Source: JANXQE01 sp035651635
GTDB taxonomy: Bacteria; Verrucomicrobiota; Verrucomicrobiia; Limisphaerales; UBA8199
DNA length: 12,490 nt
NCBI GenBank assembly: GCA_035651635.1
Contig: DASRFK010000079.1
Location: 1 to 12,490, forward strand
Reading direction: 5' to 3'
Within the stretch, counting starts at the first letter, position 1. Every line of letters starts with the position of its first letter. The translations under genes and the position numbers were made by a program. Of this stretch, positions 5,800 to 12,490 are shown piece after piece. The notes under the pieces are model-generated. The model did not search any database. It was given only the letters and a program-made list of their open reading frames with translations, and was not told where the DNA came from.

Positions 5800-7728
5800 T
5801 CAGTGCGTTAAGAGATTTAACCGCGCCGAAATGTCGTTGGTGGCGGCTTCCTCCAAGCGCGCAATGCATATTTGGGCGTAATTGTGGGCCACGGGATTGT
5901 CGTGGTAGCTCAGCCGGATCGAGCGCTCGAACCAGGGGCGGGCGGCGGCGAAATCCCCCAGTTGCACGTAATGCAGGCCGATTTGGATCAGGTTGAAATA
6001 GTTATTCGGGTCCAGTTGTTCGGCGCGCCAGAAATAAACTCCAGATTCGTTGGTGCGGTCGAGCCAATCCAGGCACCATCCGTATCCGACGCAGCCCCGG
6101 CTGTCCCACGGATTGAGCGCCATAGCGCGGCCAAACCAGTCCATGGCGTTCTGCGCCAGCGAGCGATAGGTGACGCCGGCCTGGCCCTCGTAGTGCTCGC
6201 CACCTTCCTGGCTTTGGACCCGATAGGCTTCGGCGATGTCGAGAGCGGTTTGTGGATTCTTCGGTTCCACCGCGAAAGCACGTTTCAACAACTCGATCCG
6301 TGGCGTGGAGAAATTCGGCACGTAAGCGGCGCGCTGGAGCCGGACGTATTCGCTTGCTTGGCGCCACGCCTCGGAGCCGAGGTACACCAGGCTGGCCATG
6401 ATCAAAAGGGAACCGAGCGCCTTGAAAACCGGGTGCAAGCGGAACCAGTAACTCTCAGTGGCAAACCGCAGATGACTGGTAATCAGGGCCATCAAAGTGA
6501 TTGCCAGGATCGCGTTGGCGGGGATGTGCATATTAAAATCCACCACCGAATGCAGGAGGATGGCCACCATTCCCACCGAGGCGCCGAACACGAAAGCGAA
6601 CTTGTTGCTGCCGGATTTGCCACCGAGGTCGCCCGAAGAAAGCCGGATGCAATGCGCGGTTTTGGCCAGGCCCAAACCTAAGAGTCCCAGCGCGCAAGCG
6701 ACCAGGGCGGTGCCGGCTACGCCCCAATCCGCCAGGGTGTTAAGATAATCGTTGTGAGTGTATTCCGGATTCATCTGAATGCCCTCAGGGCGGTAGACGC
6801 GAAAACGGGTTTCAAATTGGCCTGGCCCGACGCCCCACCAGCGATTGTCCTCCCACATGCGCAGGGTGGGCTGCCAGACGGAATATCGAAGTTCGTCGTT
6901 GACGTTGCCTTTTTCGTTAAACATTTGGTGGAAACGCATTTGGAAAAAAGGACTGCGCGGGATGAAATAAAAGCAGCCGCCCACGACCAGAACCATAAGC
7001 ACTAGCGCAGGGATGCGGTATCGGCGATTGAAAATAAGAACTCCGAAAAACACAGCGAGTGCCAGGCCGGTGGCAATCCATCCTCCTTTGGAAATGCTGA
7101 CGGCGATACCTGCCAGCAAAACCAGGGAAGCGTAACCGAGAATCACTTTGGTGACCGGCTTCGCGCGGCCGGTGAGCGTGTAGGCTAGGCCGAGGGGCAG
7201 GAGCATCTCCAGAAATCCGGCCAGGTGATTAGGGTTAAAGTACGTGCCGGACCCGCGATGTGGGTAAGGGACCAGGGTGCCCCAGACCCGGTTGTGTCCG
7301 GTCATGAACTGGTAAACGGCGTAAAACGAAATAGCCATCCCCAAAAACAGCAGGGTGAAGGTGATAACCTGAATGGTTTCCTGTCGGTGAAGGTTATTGA
7401 GAATTGCAAAAAAGAGGAAGGCATAGACCAGAACGCGCAGCATTTCCAATCGAGCCACGTACTCGACATCCGCGTAGAAATAACGCACCACGGCATAAAT
7501 GGCGAACGCGAGCACGGCCCAACAAATCGGTGGCCAGAGCAGGCGCAGTCGCGGGGAAAGCCACATCCGCGCCACCCACAGCAGCATCACTCCAATGGTC
7601 AACCCCTGGATGATAGCGAATTCGAGACGCCGCACGCCCCCGAGCGCCAACGGCCCCAACACCAGAATGCCCAATACCAGAGCAAGAATCCCCCGTTCAC
7701 ACCAGCGGTCCCACACTTCACGATTCAT
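5800..7728 (-). CDS. O-antigen ligase / Wzy-family membrane protein with C-terminal TPR-like repeats
   Basis: A 642-residue polytopic inner-membrane protein of the O-antigen ligase (Wzy_C, PF04932-type) family, which joins or polymerises surface glycans on the outer side of the membrane. Roughly ten to twelve hydrophobic segments lie between residues 13 and 452. Family marks are GSGTYFNPNHLAGFLEMLLPL (159-179), SKGGWIATGLAL, a large outer loop with WWGVGPGQFETRF (297-309) and HNDYLNTLADWGVAG (325-339). After the last helix, residues about 475-630 form helical repeats with TPR character (AFAVEPKNPQTALDIAEAY, ALNPWDSRGCVGYGWCL, QLDPNNYFNLIQIGLHYVQLGD). ATG 7728 is the first good start; there is no SD. 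The substrate cannot be told from sequence and no glycosyltransferases are in view. It lies 167 bp upstream of fecR on the same strand. A role in exopolysaccharide or lipopolysaccharide assembly, or in general glycan transfer, is possible. Confidence 0.87.
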   Translation of the reverse strand: MNREVWDRWCERGILALVLGILVLGPLALGGVRRLEFAIIQGLTIGVMLLWVARMWLSPRLRLLWPPICWAVLAFAIYAVVRYFYADVEYVARLEMLRVLVYAFLFFAILNNLHRQETIQVITFTLLFLGMAISFYAVYQFMTGHNRVWGTLVPYPHRGSGTYFNPNHLAGFLEMLLPLGLAYTLTGRAKPVTKVILGYASLVLLAGIAVSISKGGWIATGLALAVFFGVLIFNRRYRIPALVLMVLVVGGCFYFIPRSPFFQMRFHQMFNEKGNVNDELRYSVWQPTLRMWEDNRWWGVGPGQFETRFRVYRPEGIQMNPEYTHNDYLNTLADWGVAGTALVACALGLLGLGLAKTAHCIRLSSGDLGGKSGSNKFAFVFGASVGMVAILLHSVVDFNMHIPANAILAITLMALITSHLRFATESYWFRLHPVFKALGSLLIMASLVYLGSEAWRQASEYVRLQRAAYVPNFSTPRIELLKRAFAVEPKNPQTALDIAEAYRVQSQEGGEHYEGQAGVTYRSLAQNAMDWFGRAMALNPWDSRGCVGYGWCLDWLDRTNESGVYFWRAEQLDPNNYFNLIQIGLHYVQLGDFAAARPWFERSIRLSYHDNPVAHNYAQICIARLEEAATNDISARLNLLTH

Positions 7729-8019
7729 CCGGATGCAAGCTAACCAGCCGCCCGGTAGAGGTCACGTGAATACGTGCCAAATGAACCAGTGAAACAGCAG
7801 GCTGGCTTTGATTCAGGAGAGGATGCGCTCCTGCGCTGAACAGGAGGCAATGGAGGGAAAGAAATGTGGAGAAGATTGGGGCGGGAAGATTCGAAAACTT
7901 CTCGAGTTCGGAGTGGCTCGAAATGGAAGGGCAATCGAAAGCTGACCGGGTGGTCCGGACGGAGAAAGAAGACGAGAAACAGGGGGAGGGGAGCCCAAGG
8001 TACGTTTTACCCATCACCC

Positions 8020-8101
8020 CGTCAGGACCACGGTAAAACCGACGGTTTTTGAGCATTTACCCGTCAGAAAAGGCGTCAGAAGGTGTCAGGCAAAGCGTCA
8101 G
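8020..8101. repeat. CGTCAG short repeat array
   Basis: The hexamer CGTCAG (one copy TGTCAG) occurs at 8020, 8062, 8074, 8084 and 8096 on the plus strand. The last four are spaced 12, 10 and 12 bases apart, close to one DNA turn, and are followed mostly by AA or G. TGACG in the opposite orientation is at 8133-8137, and a perfect stem AAAACC-GAC-GGTTTT sits between the first two copies (8035-8049). Near-helical phasing is compatible with cooperative binding of a regulator, about 290-370 bp upstream of the ligase start. Function is unknown. Confidence 0.5.
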
Positions 8102-8265
8102 AATTTGCGATTCTACGATTGAGGGCCGCGAATGACGGTTGATGATTTAAAACCGTGGGAGTTCGCTGCATGAACCTCCCCGCAGATTCAGGGCGACCGC
8201 AGATGAAGACGTTTCGGTCAACGCTTTCGGTACAGCCGACTTCATCAAATTGGGCATCTGGGGTT

Positions 8266-8374
8266 GATCCATTTGGATCGGGATGGCCCGCGCCCGTGCA
8301 GGGCGCAATTGTCTGATCGGGATCCTTTGCCCGGAGCGTTGCCCCGGGCTGGTACGCGCCACGCCTTCGGCGTG
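8266..8374. repeat. Cluster of four perfect hairpins (REP/BIME-like or structured RNA)
   Basis: Four perfect inverted repeats follow each other in 109 bp: GATCC-ATTT-GGATC (8266-8279), GCGCCC-GTGCA-GGGCGC (8290-8306), GCCCGG-(9)-CCGGGC (8329-8349) and CACGCC-TTC-GGCGTG (8360-8374). A direct repeat GATCGGGAT (8276-8284 and 8315-8323) spans them. The stems are too regular for coding DNA. The pattern resembles repetitive extragenic palindromes or a folded non-coding RNA; no RAYT transposase is in the window and no second copy is present, so class and orientation cannot be fixed. Confidence 0.45.
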
Positions 8375-8565
8375 AAGATGCATGCGAGAGTAAAGAAACA
8401 GTTTACACATTGGAGGGACCCCGATTCAGGATTCCTTCTATAAACGGCTACGCGCCGCAGGCCTATCGCGTACTAACCGAGGGCAATGCGCTGGAAACTA
8501 TCGTACAAATGAACTGACGCCCTGCAGGAGCGACGCTCAGCATCGCCTCCCTGGTGCGGCAGTTA

Positions 8566-8653
8566 CGCTGTTGGACACAGCGGCACGTACTGGGCGAGCC
8601 TCATCCAACGGCAGCTCGTCCATGGAAGCGTCGGCGTTTCTCTTGGTGAAACG
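8566..8653 (-). other. Two hairpins downstream of leuC, possible 3' end structure
   Basis: A perfect 6-bp stem CGTTTC-(7)-GAAACG at 8635-8653 lies 11 bp after the leuC stop, and a second one, CGCTGT-(5)-ACAGCG, is at 8566-8582. Neither is followed by a T-tract on the minus strand, so they are not standard intrinsic terminators, but they could protect the 3' end of the leuC message. They may equally belong to the hairpin-rich element at 8266-8374. Confidence 0.3.
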
Positions 8654-8664
8654 AACCTTCCCGA

Positions 8665-10035
8665 TTAACTCAGATATTCGCGCGGGTCGGTGATTTTGCC
8701 GGTCAGGGCGCTGGCGGCCACGGTGGCGGGTGAGGCCAGGAAAACCTGGGACTCTTTATGACCCATTCGGCCGGGGAAATTGCGGTTGGTGGCGCTGATG
8801 CATTTGAGCGGTGAATTCATGCGGCCGAAGGTATCCACCGGTCCGCCCAGGCAGGCCGCGCAGCCCGCGTTCTCAGTCATTTTAACTCCGGCAGAAACCA
8901 GGATGTCCCAAACGGTGGCGCCGCCCCATCGAGCGGTTTGCAGATCATGAACGATTTCGGGAGTCGCAGGCACGCCGAAGGTATCAATAACCACATGTTT
9001 GCCGCGCAACACGCGGGCAAATTCAAGGAAATCGCTGGTTTTCCCGCCCGTGCACGAGCCGATATAAGCGCGGTCGAGTTTGACCTGGCCCATCTCTTTG
9101 GCGAGCTTGCGCTGGCCGGGGTCAGGATGACAAGCCACCGTCGGTTCGAGCTTGGAAAGGTCGACCACTAATTCATAGACGAACTTTTCGTCTTTATCGC
9201 GTGCCACCGGCTCGTACTGCGACTTGGTCCCGTTCAATTTGCAGCGGTAATCGACAGCAGCCTGGGTCTGCGCGTCGAATTCGAAGATGCCGTTTTTGCC
9301 TCCGGCCTCGATGGCCATGTTGGCGATGGTCATGCGGTCGTCGATGCTCAAGCTCGACACACCGGAGCCGTCGAACTGCAAAGCCCGATAGGTTGCGCCA
9401 TCGAAGCCGATCTCGCCGATGCAGTGGAGGATCACGTCTTTGGCCATCACACCCGGTTGCAACTTGCCTTCGAGCCGGAAATGCATGGTTTCGGGGACCT
9501 TGAGCAGCAGTTTGCCGGTGCCCATGACGAACCCAGCGTCGGTGTTGCCGATGCCGGTGGCGAACTCGTTAAAAGCGCCCGCCATGCAAGTGTGCGAATC
9601 CGTGCCGAAAAGAATTTCCCCAGGACGAGTGTGGCCTTTTTGCGGCAGGGCGGTATGACACACGCCGGCGTACTGGGAACCATATTGGCGTTGAAGCATT
9701 CCCTTGGAGCTATCAAAAACCCAGTGGCCATTCGGGTCATCAATCACATCGTAGAAGTAGGGAATCCCCTGTTCTTTTACGAAATCGCGCAGGATATCGA
9801 CATTGCGGTTGGATTTGGAATCCGAGGTAAAAATGTAATGGTCGGGGATGATCACAACCTTGTTGCGGTCCCAGACTTTGGCGCTTTTACCGAATTCGCG
9901 TTTGAATACGCCGATGGTTCCCGGACCGCAAACATCGTGGGTCATGAGCACATCGGTATTTACCCACACATTATCACCGGCTTGCACGCGCGCTTTGCCG
10001 GCGGCGCGGGCCAGGATCTTTTCAGTCAATGTCAT
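8665..10035 (-). CDS. leuC: 3-Isopropylmalate dehydratase large subunit
   Basis: LeuC with the small subunit LeuD isomerises 2- to 3-isopropylmalate through a [4Fe-4S] cluster, the second step of leucine synthesis. The 456-residue protein is of the aconitase family. It has the substrate motifs MTHDVCGPGT (31-40), FGTDSHTCMAGAFNEFATGIGNTD (143-166) and YIGSCTGGKTSDF, plus cluster ligands C328, C392 and C395 (GCAACLGG). The ending NRNFPGRMGHKESQVFLASPATVAASALTGKITDPREYL is characteristic of LeuC rather than aconitase; homoaconitase-type members are close relatives, so a second substrate is not excluded. The length is slightly above that of the short (about 420 aa) bacterial/archaeal type. ATG 10035 gives a normal N-terminus but has no SD. 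The partner leuD is not downstream within this window. Confidence 0.93.
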   Translation of the reverse strand: MTLTEKILARAAGKARVQAGDNVWVNTDVLMTHDVCGPGTIGVFKREFGKSAKVWDRNKVVIIPDHYIFTSDSKSNRNVDILRDFVKEQGIPYFYDVIDDPNGHWVFDSSKGMLQRQYGSQYAGVCHTALPQKGHTRPGEILFGTDSHTCMAGAFNEFATGIGNTDAGFVMGTGKLLLKVPETMHFRLEGKLQPGVMAKDVILHCIGEIGFDGATYRALQFDGSGVSSLSIDDRMTIANMAIEAGGKNGIFEFDAQTQAAVDYRCKLNGTKSQYEPVARDKDEKFVYELVVDLSKLEPTVACHPDPGQRKLAKEMGQVKLDRAYIGSCTGGKTSDFLEFARVLRGKHVVIDTFGVPATPEIVHDLQTARWGGATVWDILVSAGVKMTENAGCAACLGGPVDTFGRMNSPLKCISATNRNFPGRMGHKESQVFLASPATVAASALTGKITDPREYLS

Positions 10036-10114
10036 CGGCGGCCAGCGTAACCGACTTTGGATGGCAATTCAACCGGTTTGCTCGGATAAGCAGCGCAGAC
10101 AAATTCAAAACTGA

Positions 10115-10120
10115 ATTATA
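10115..10120 (-). promoter_or_regulatory. Probable -10 element of a leuC promoter
   Basis: In the 125-bp spacer between nadA and leuC the minus strand carries a perfect TATAAT. A -35 is poor (TTCATG with an 18-base spacer is the best fit). If used, transcription would start near 10108 and give a leader of about 70 nt before leuC. I saw no leucine-rich leader peptide or T-box-like structure in it. Confidence 0.55.
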
Positions 10121-10160
10121 GCCTGAATGCAGCGGCGGCATGAAAAACATGGAATGTAAT

Positions 10161-11186
10161 TCACGGTCGAGCGGAAATTTCGAGCATGCGCTCGATCGGC
10201 AGGCGGGCGCGCTCGATAATATTGGCCGCCAACTCGATCCGGGGCGCCAAACTCTTCATGCAATCGCGCAGCTTTTCGAGCGTATTCATTTTCATGTATT
10301 TGCACTCGCTGCAATGGCAGGGATCGGTCGGAGCGCGCATCACATCCACCGTGGGCGCGCAGATGAATTGCTTGTCCGGGCACTCCTTTTGCATTCGGTG
10401 CAAAATGCCTGACTCGGTGACGATGATGAATTTCGTGGCTGGGCTCGACTTGCAATAGGTAATCATCTTCTCGGTCGAGCAGACGGCGTCGGCCACGTCA
10501 CGAACCTCGCGCAAGCTTTCCGGGTGAACGACGATTTTGGCGTCGGGCACGAGTTGGCGCAGGCGCAACAAGCTCTCCCGCCGGAACTCGACGTGCGCGT
10601 AACAGTTGCCCCGCCACAATGTCATCGGCCGGCCGGTCTGTTCCTGCACCCAGGCGCCCAGGTTTTCGTCGGGCACAAAAAGCAGGTCCCGATCCGGAGG
10701 GGCGGCCTGGACAATTTTGACGGCATTGCCGCTGGTGCAGATGACGTCGCTGAGAGCTTTGACTTCGGCGCTGCAATTGATGTACGCAATGGTCCAGAAA
10801 TTGGGATTGGTCTTCTGGAACTGCGCCAACTTCTCCCCCGGACAGCTTTCCTCGAGCGAACAGCCCGCCTTTTTATCGGGCAACACAACGATTTTGTTCG
10901 GGTTTAGGATTTTGGCCGTCTCGGCCATGAAATGAACGCCGGCAAACACGATCACATCGGCGTTGGTCCTGGCGGCTTGCTGGGACAGGCCAAGGGAATC
11001 GCCGACGTAATCAGCAATATCCTGGATTTCGGGGACCTGGTAATTGTGGGCCAAAACGACCGCGTTGAGCTGTTTTTTGAGGACGAAGATTTCGCGCGAA
11101 AGCGCATCAATCTGCGCTGGAGGAATCGGTTTGCGCAAAGAAAAGCGCTCGATTGTCGGGGAGATCAGTTGAGTCAAATCGGCCAT
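10161..11186 (-). CDS. nadA: Quinolinate synthase A
   Basis: NadA condenses iminoaspartate (from NadB) with dihydroxyacetone phosphate to quinolinate, the first ring intermediate of de novo NAD synthesis; it is a cytoplasmic [4Fe-4S] enzyme. The 341-residue protein has AHNYQ (46-50), DYVGDSLGLS (59-68), FAGVHFMAETAKILNP (81-96), AGCSLEESCP (107-116), WRGNCYAHVE (191-200) and CHCSECKYMKMNTLEKL (290-306). Likely cluster ligands are C109, C195 and C295, at the places expected from characterised NadA. ATG 11186 is preferred to the TTG at 11192: it gives MADLTQ and has a modest GGTAGG about 9 bases upstream. It lies 9 bp after the OPT transporter stop, so the two are probably co-transcribed. nadB and nadC are not in the window. 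Confidence 0.96.
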   Translation of the reverse strand: MADLTQLISPTIERFSLRKPIPPAQIDALSREIFVLKKQLNAVVLAHNYQVPEIQDIADYVGDSLGLSQQAARTNADVIVFAGVHFMAETAKILNPNKIVVLPDKKAGCSLEESCPGEKLAQFQKTNPNFWTIAYINCSAEVKALSDVICTSGNAVKIVQAAPPDRDLLFVPDENLGAWVQEQTGRPMTLWRGNCYAHVEFRRESLLRLRQLVPDAKIVVHPESLREVRDVADAVCSTEKMITYCKSSPATKFIIVTESGILHRMQKECPDKQFICAPTVDVMRAPTDPCHCSECKYMKMNTLEKLRDCMKSLAPRIELAANIIERARLPIERMLEISARP

Positions 11187-11195
11187 CGACAAAAC

Positions 11196-12490
11196 CTACC
11201 GTTGGGTAGGGTGTGCGTCAATCGAAGCCAGCAAGCGCTCGCGCGCGACCAAGTACAGCAGCGCGCACAGCGCAACGAACGGCAGCAACGCGAGCCAGTC
11301 ACAATTGGGTCCGGCGAACCAGGGGTTATGCGCGATTGCCCAATTGTTGAGGGCGGAATCGATTTTGGGCAAGGCACCCGCCAGGAAGGCAATAATGATG
11401 CCGGCAATCGCGCCGCCGGCGATATAGCCACTGGCCATTAAAACCCCGGGACTGCGGTCACTGTCGGCGGCCAATTCAGCAGCATCAAGTTTCTGTTCCC
11501 GCAAAGCATGGCGACGGCGCCAATCCACCAGCCAACGAAGCAACCCGCCAACGAAAATGGGCGTGGAGGTGGAGAAGGGCAGATAAACGCCCACGGCGAA
11601 GGCTAGCGAGGAGACCCCGGAGAGTTCGAGGACAAATGCAATCATCACGCCGAAGAGGACCAGGGCCCAAGGCAGCTTGCGGTCCAACATGCCTTTGATG
11701 ATGTAACTCATTAACGTGGCCTTGGGAGCCACGAATTTGGTAACGGTCGTGCCATCCGGCCGCGTTTTGAAATTGCCGTTGATTCCCGGGTCAACCAACC
11801 AGACTGCAACCCCTGAGGCATCGACCAAATACTTGCCGGCCGGACCGCCCAGCTCGTCGGTTTTCTGCCAAACGCGATAAGTGCCGGGATCCTGTTGGGC
11901 TTGGGGATTGAGCAATTTCTCGGCCGGTCCGAGTGTGGCATCGGCGGGAGCATGCAAGCCGGGAGCGACTTTGGCGCTCGGCACATACACGGTCGAGGTA
12001 TTGTTCAAAGCGAGCAAAATCGGGCCGAGGGCCAGGGCGCTGGCCGAGGCACCGATCAAAATCGCGATTTGTTGAGACCGGGGCGTCGCGCCGAGCAGGA
12101 AACCGGTTTTGAGGTCTTGGGACGTGGCCCCGGCGTTGGCGGCGGCGACGCAAACAATGCCGCCGACGGACAAAGCGGTGACGTAGTAGACGCCGCCGGT
12201 CCAGCCGACGATGAGAAAGGCCAGGCAAGTCAGCAATAGAGTGGCCACGGTCATGCCGGAAATTGGATTGGAGGATGAACCGATTTCCCCGGTGAGCCGG
12301 GATGAAACAGTAACGAACAGGAACCCGAAGACCACGATCAAGACGGCGCCGAGAACATTCATATGCAGCGACGATGAAAATAAAATCGCCAGGACCAGGG
12401 CCACCAAGCCGCCGACCACAAATTTCATCGAGAGGTCACGCTCCGTTCGCAACGGGGAGAACCGGCCGGCGGCGGTTTTGAAATCGGCCA
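11196..12490 (-). CDS. OPT-family oligopeptide transporter (5' end outside window)
   Basis: The C-terminal about 431 residues of an oligopeptide transporter (OPT) family protein, a proton-coupled inner-membrane carrier that takes up peptides or metal chelates. The frame is open through the right edge (ADFKTAAGRFSPLRTERDLSMKFVVGG...), so the start lies beyond 12490; RTERDLSM is not the true N-terminus. Visible marks are SSRLTGEIGSSSNPISGMTVATLL, NAGATSQDLKTGFLLGATPRSQQIA, a large external loop ending GKYLVDASGVAVWLVDPGI...FVAPKATLMSYIIKGML, SSLAFAVGVYLPFSTSTPIFVGGLLRW and SGYIAGGAIAGIIIAFL. About nine hydrophobic segments are seen; full-length bacterial members are about 600-700 residues. The substrate is unknown. 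It is followed by nadA after 9 bp, and the stop is TAG at 11196. Confidence 0.92.
   Translation of the reverse strand, partial: ADFKTAAGRFSPLRTERDLSMKFVVGGLVALVLAILFSSSLHMNVLGAVLIVVFGFLFVTVSSRLTGEIGSSSNPISGMTVATLLLTCLAFLIVGWTGGVYYVTALSVGGIVCVAAANAGATSQDLKTGFLLGATPRSQQIAILIGASASALALGPILLALNNTSTVYVPSAKVAPGLHAPADATLGPAEKLLNPQAQQDPGTYRVWQKTDELGGPAGKYLVDASGVAVWLVDPGINGNFKTRPDGTTVTKFVAPKATLMSYIIKGMLDRKLPWALVLFGVMIAFVLELSGVSSLAFAVGVYLPFSTSTPIFVGGLLRWLVDWRRRHALREQKLDAAELAADSDRSPGVLMASGYIAGGAIAGIIIAFLAGALPKIDSALNNWAIAHNPWFAGPNCDWLALLPFVALCALLYLVARERLLASIDAHPTQR

Larger units (their letters stand above)
7729..8664. other. 0.9-kb intergenic gap without a convincing gene
   Basis: Between the leuC stop and the ligase start no frame shows protein character. 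From the ligase side it contains: an inverted repeat CACGT-GAAT-ACGTG (7763-7776); a perfect stem CAGGAG/CTCCTG (7814-7833); a block at 7841-8000 where the plus strand is 119/160 (about 74 %) purine by hand count; a CGTCAG array (8020-8101); two short direct repeats, CGCAGAT (8181, 8198) and ACG(C)TTTCGGT (8209, 8221); a hairpin cluster (8266-8374); and hairpins near leuC (8566-8653). The ligase promoter must be in this gap, but no good -35/-10 pair stands out. Small open frames (7718-8056 minus, 8147-8410 minus, 8170-8316 plus) were judged non-coding. Confidence 0.6.

Noticed and set aside
7718..8056. Minus-strand 112-codon frame upstream of and overlapping the ligase start
   Set aside because: Several overlapping frames are open here at once, composition is Ser/Pro-rich and matches nothing I know, and there is no SD. 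It is better explained by strand-biased base composition.
8020..8101. Possible CRISPR-type array
   Set aside because: Repeat units are only 6 bp with 4-6 bp between them; CRISPR repeats and spacers are each more than 20 bp.
8147..8410. Minus-strand 87-codon frame, and a 48-residue plus-strand frame at 8170-8316
   Set aside because: Both run through a cluster of perfect hairpins; open frames in both strands over the same repeats argue for structured non-coding DNA.
8429..8451. TATAAA on the plus strand as a promoter for an unseen plus-strand gene
   Set aside because: There is no suitable -35 at 16-18 bases and no gene downstream on the plus strand.
8401..8664. Possible remnant of a coding sequence beside leuC (plus strand, a frame open from about 8396 to beyond 8690)
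   Set aside because: The only ATG comes late (8621), the translation has no recognisable motif, and the frame runs antisense into leuC.

Overview
This window looks like ordinary bacterial chromosome, about 55-60 % G+C by eye, with every recognisable gene on the minus strand and therefore read from high to low coordinates. The mix of genes suggests the phylum Verrucomicrobiota, possibly a Pedosphaera/Limisphaera-like lineage: a CHASE2 adenylate cyclase next to a secreted FecR-domain protein, a Wzy/O-antigen-ligase protein with a C-terminal repeat region, a bacterial OPT transporter and a coaD-yceD-rpmF-plsX cluster. That placement is an inference from gene content and has not been tested by any search.

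Layout in the direction of transcription (right to left). (1) 12490-11196: the C-terminal two thirds of an OPT-family transporter, running off the right edge, followed after 9 bp by nadA (quinolinate synthase, NAD synthesis). (2) leuC (isopropylmalate dehydratase large subunit) with a likely promoter between it and nadA; no leuD is visible. (3) A gap of about 0.9 kb (7729-8664) with no convincing gene. It holds a short CGTCAG repeat array, a purine-rich block and a run of perfect small hairpins that resembles a REP/BIME-type or structured-RNA element. (4) A cell-surface and signalling block: O-antigen ligase-like membrane protein, secreted FecR-domain protein with its own promoter, SD and strong intrinsic terminator, then a CHASE2-class III adenylate cyclase whose start lies directly against that terminator. 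(5) A housekeeping operon: coaD (coenzyme A), yceD/DUF177, rpmF (bL32) and plsX (phospholipid synthesis, cut by the left edge).

The housekeeping genes are typical. The least ordinary parts are the FecR/terminator/CHASE2-cyclase arrangement, two insertions in the cyclase catalytic domain, and the hairpin and repeat content of the 0.9 kb gap. The sequence gives no clear evidence of a wholly new system. No CRISPR array, tRNA, rRNA, transposase or phage gene was found.
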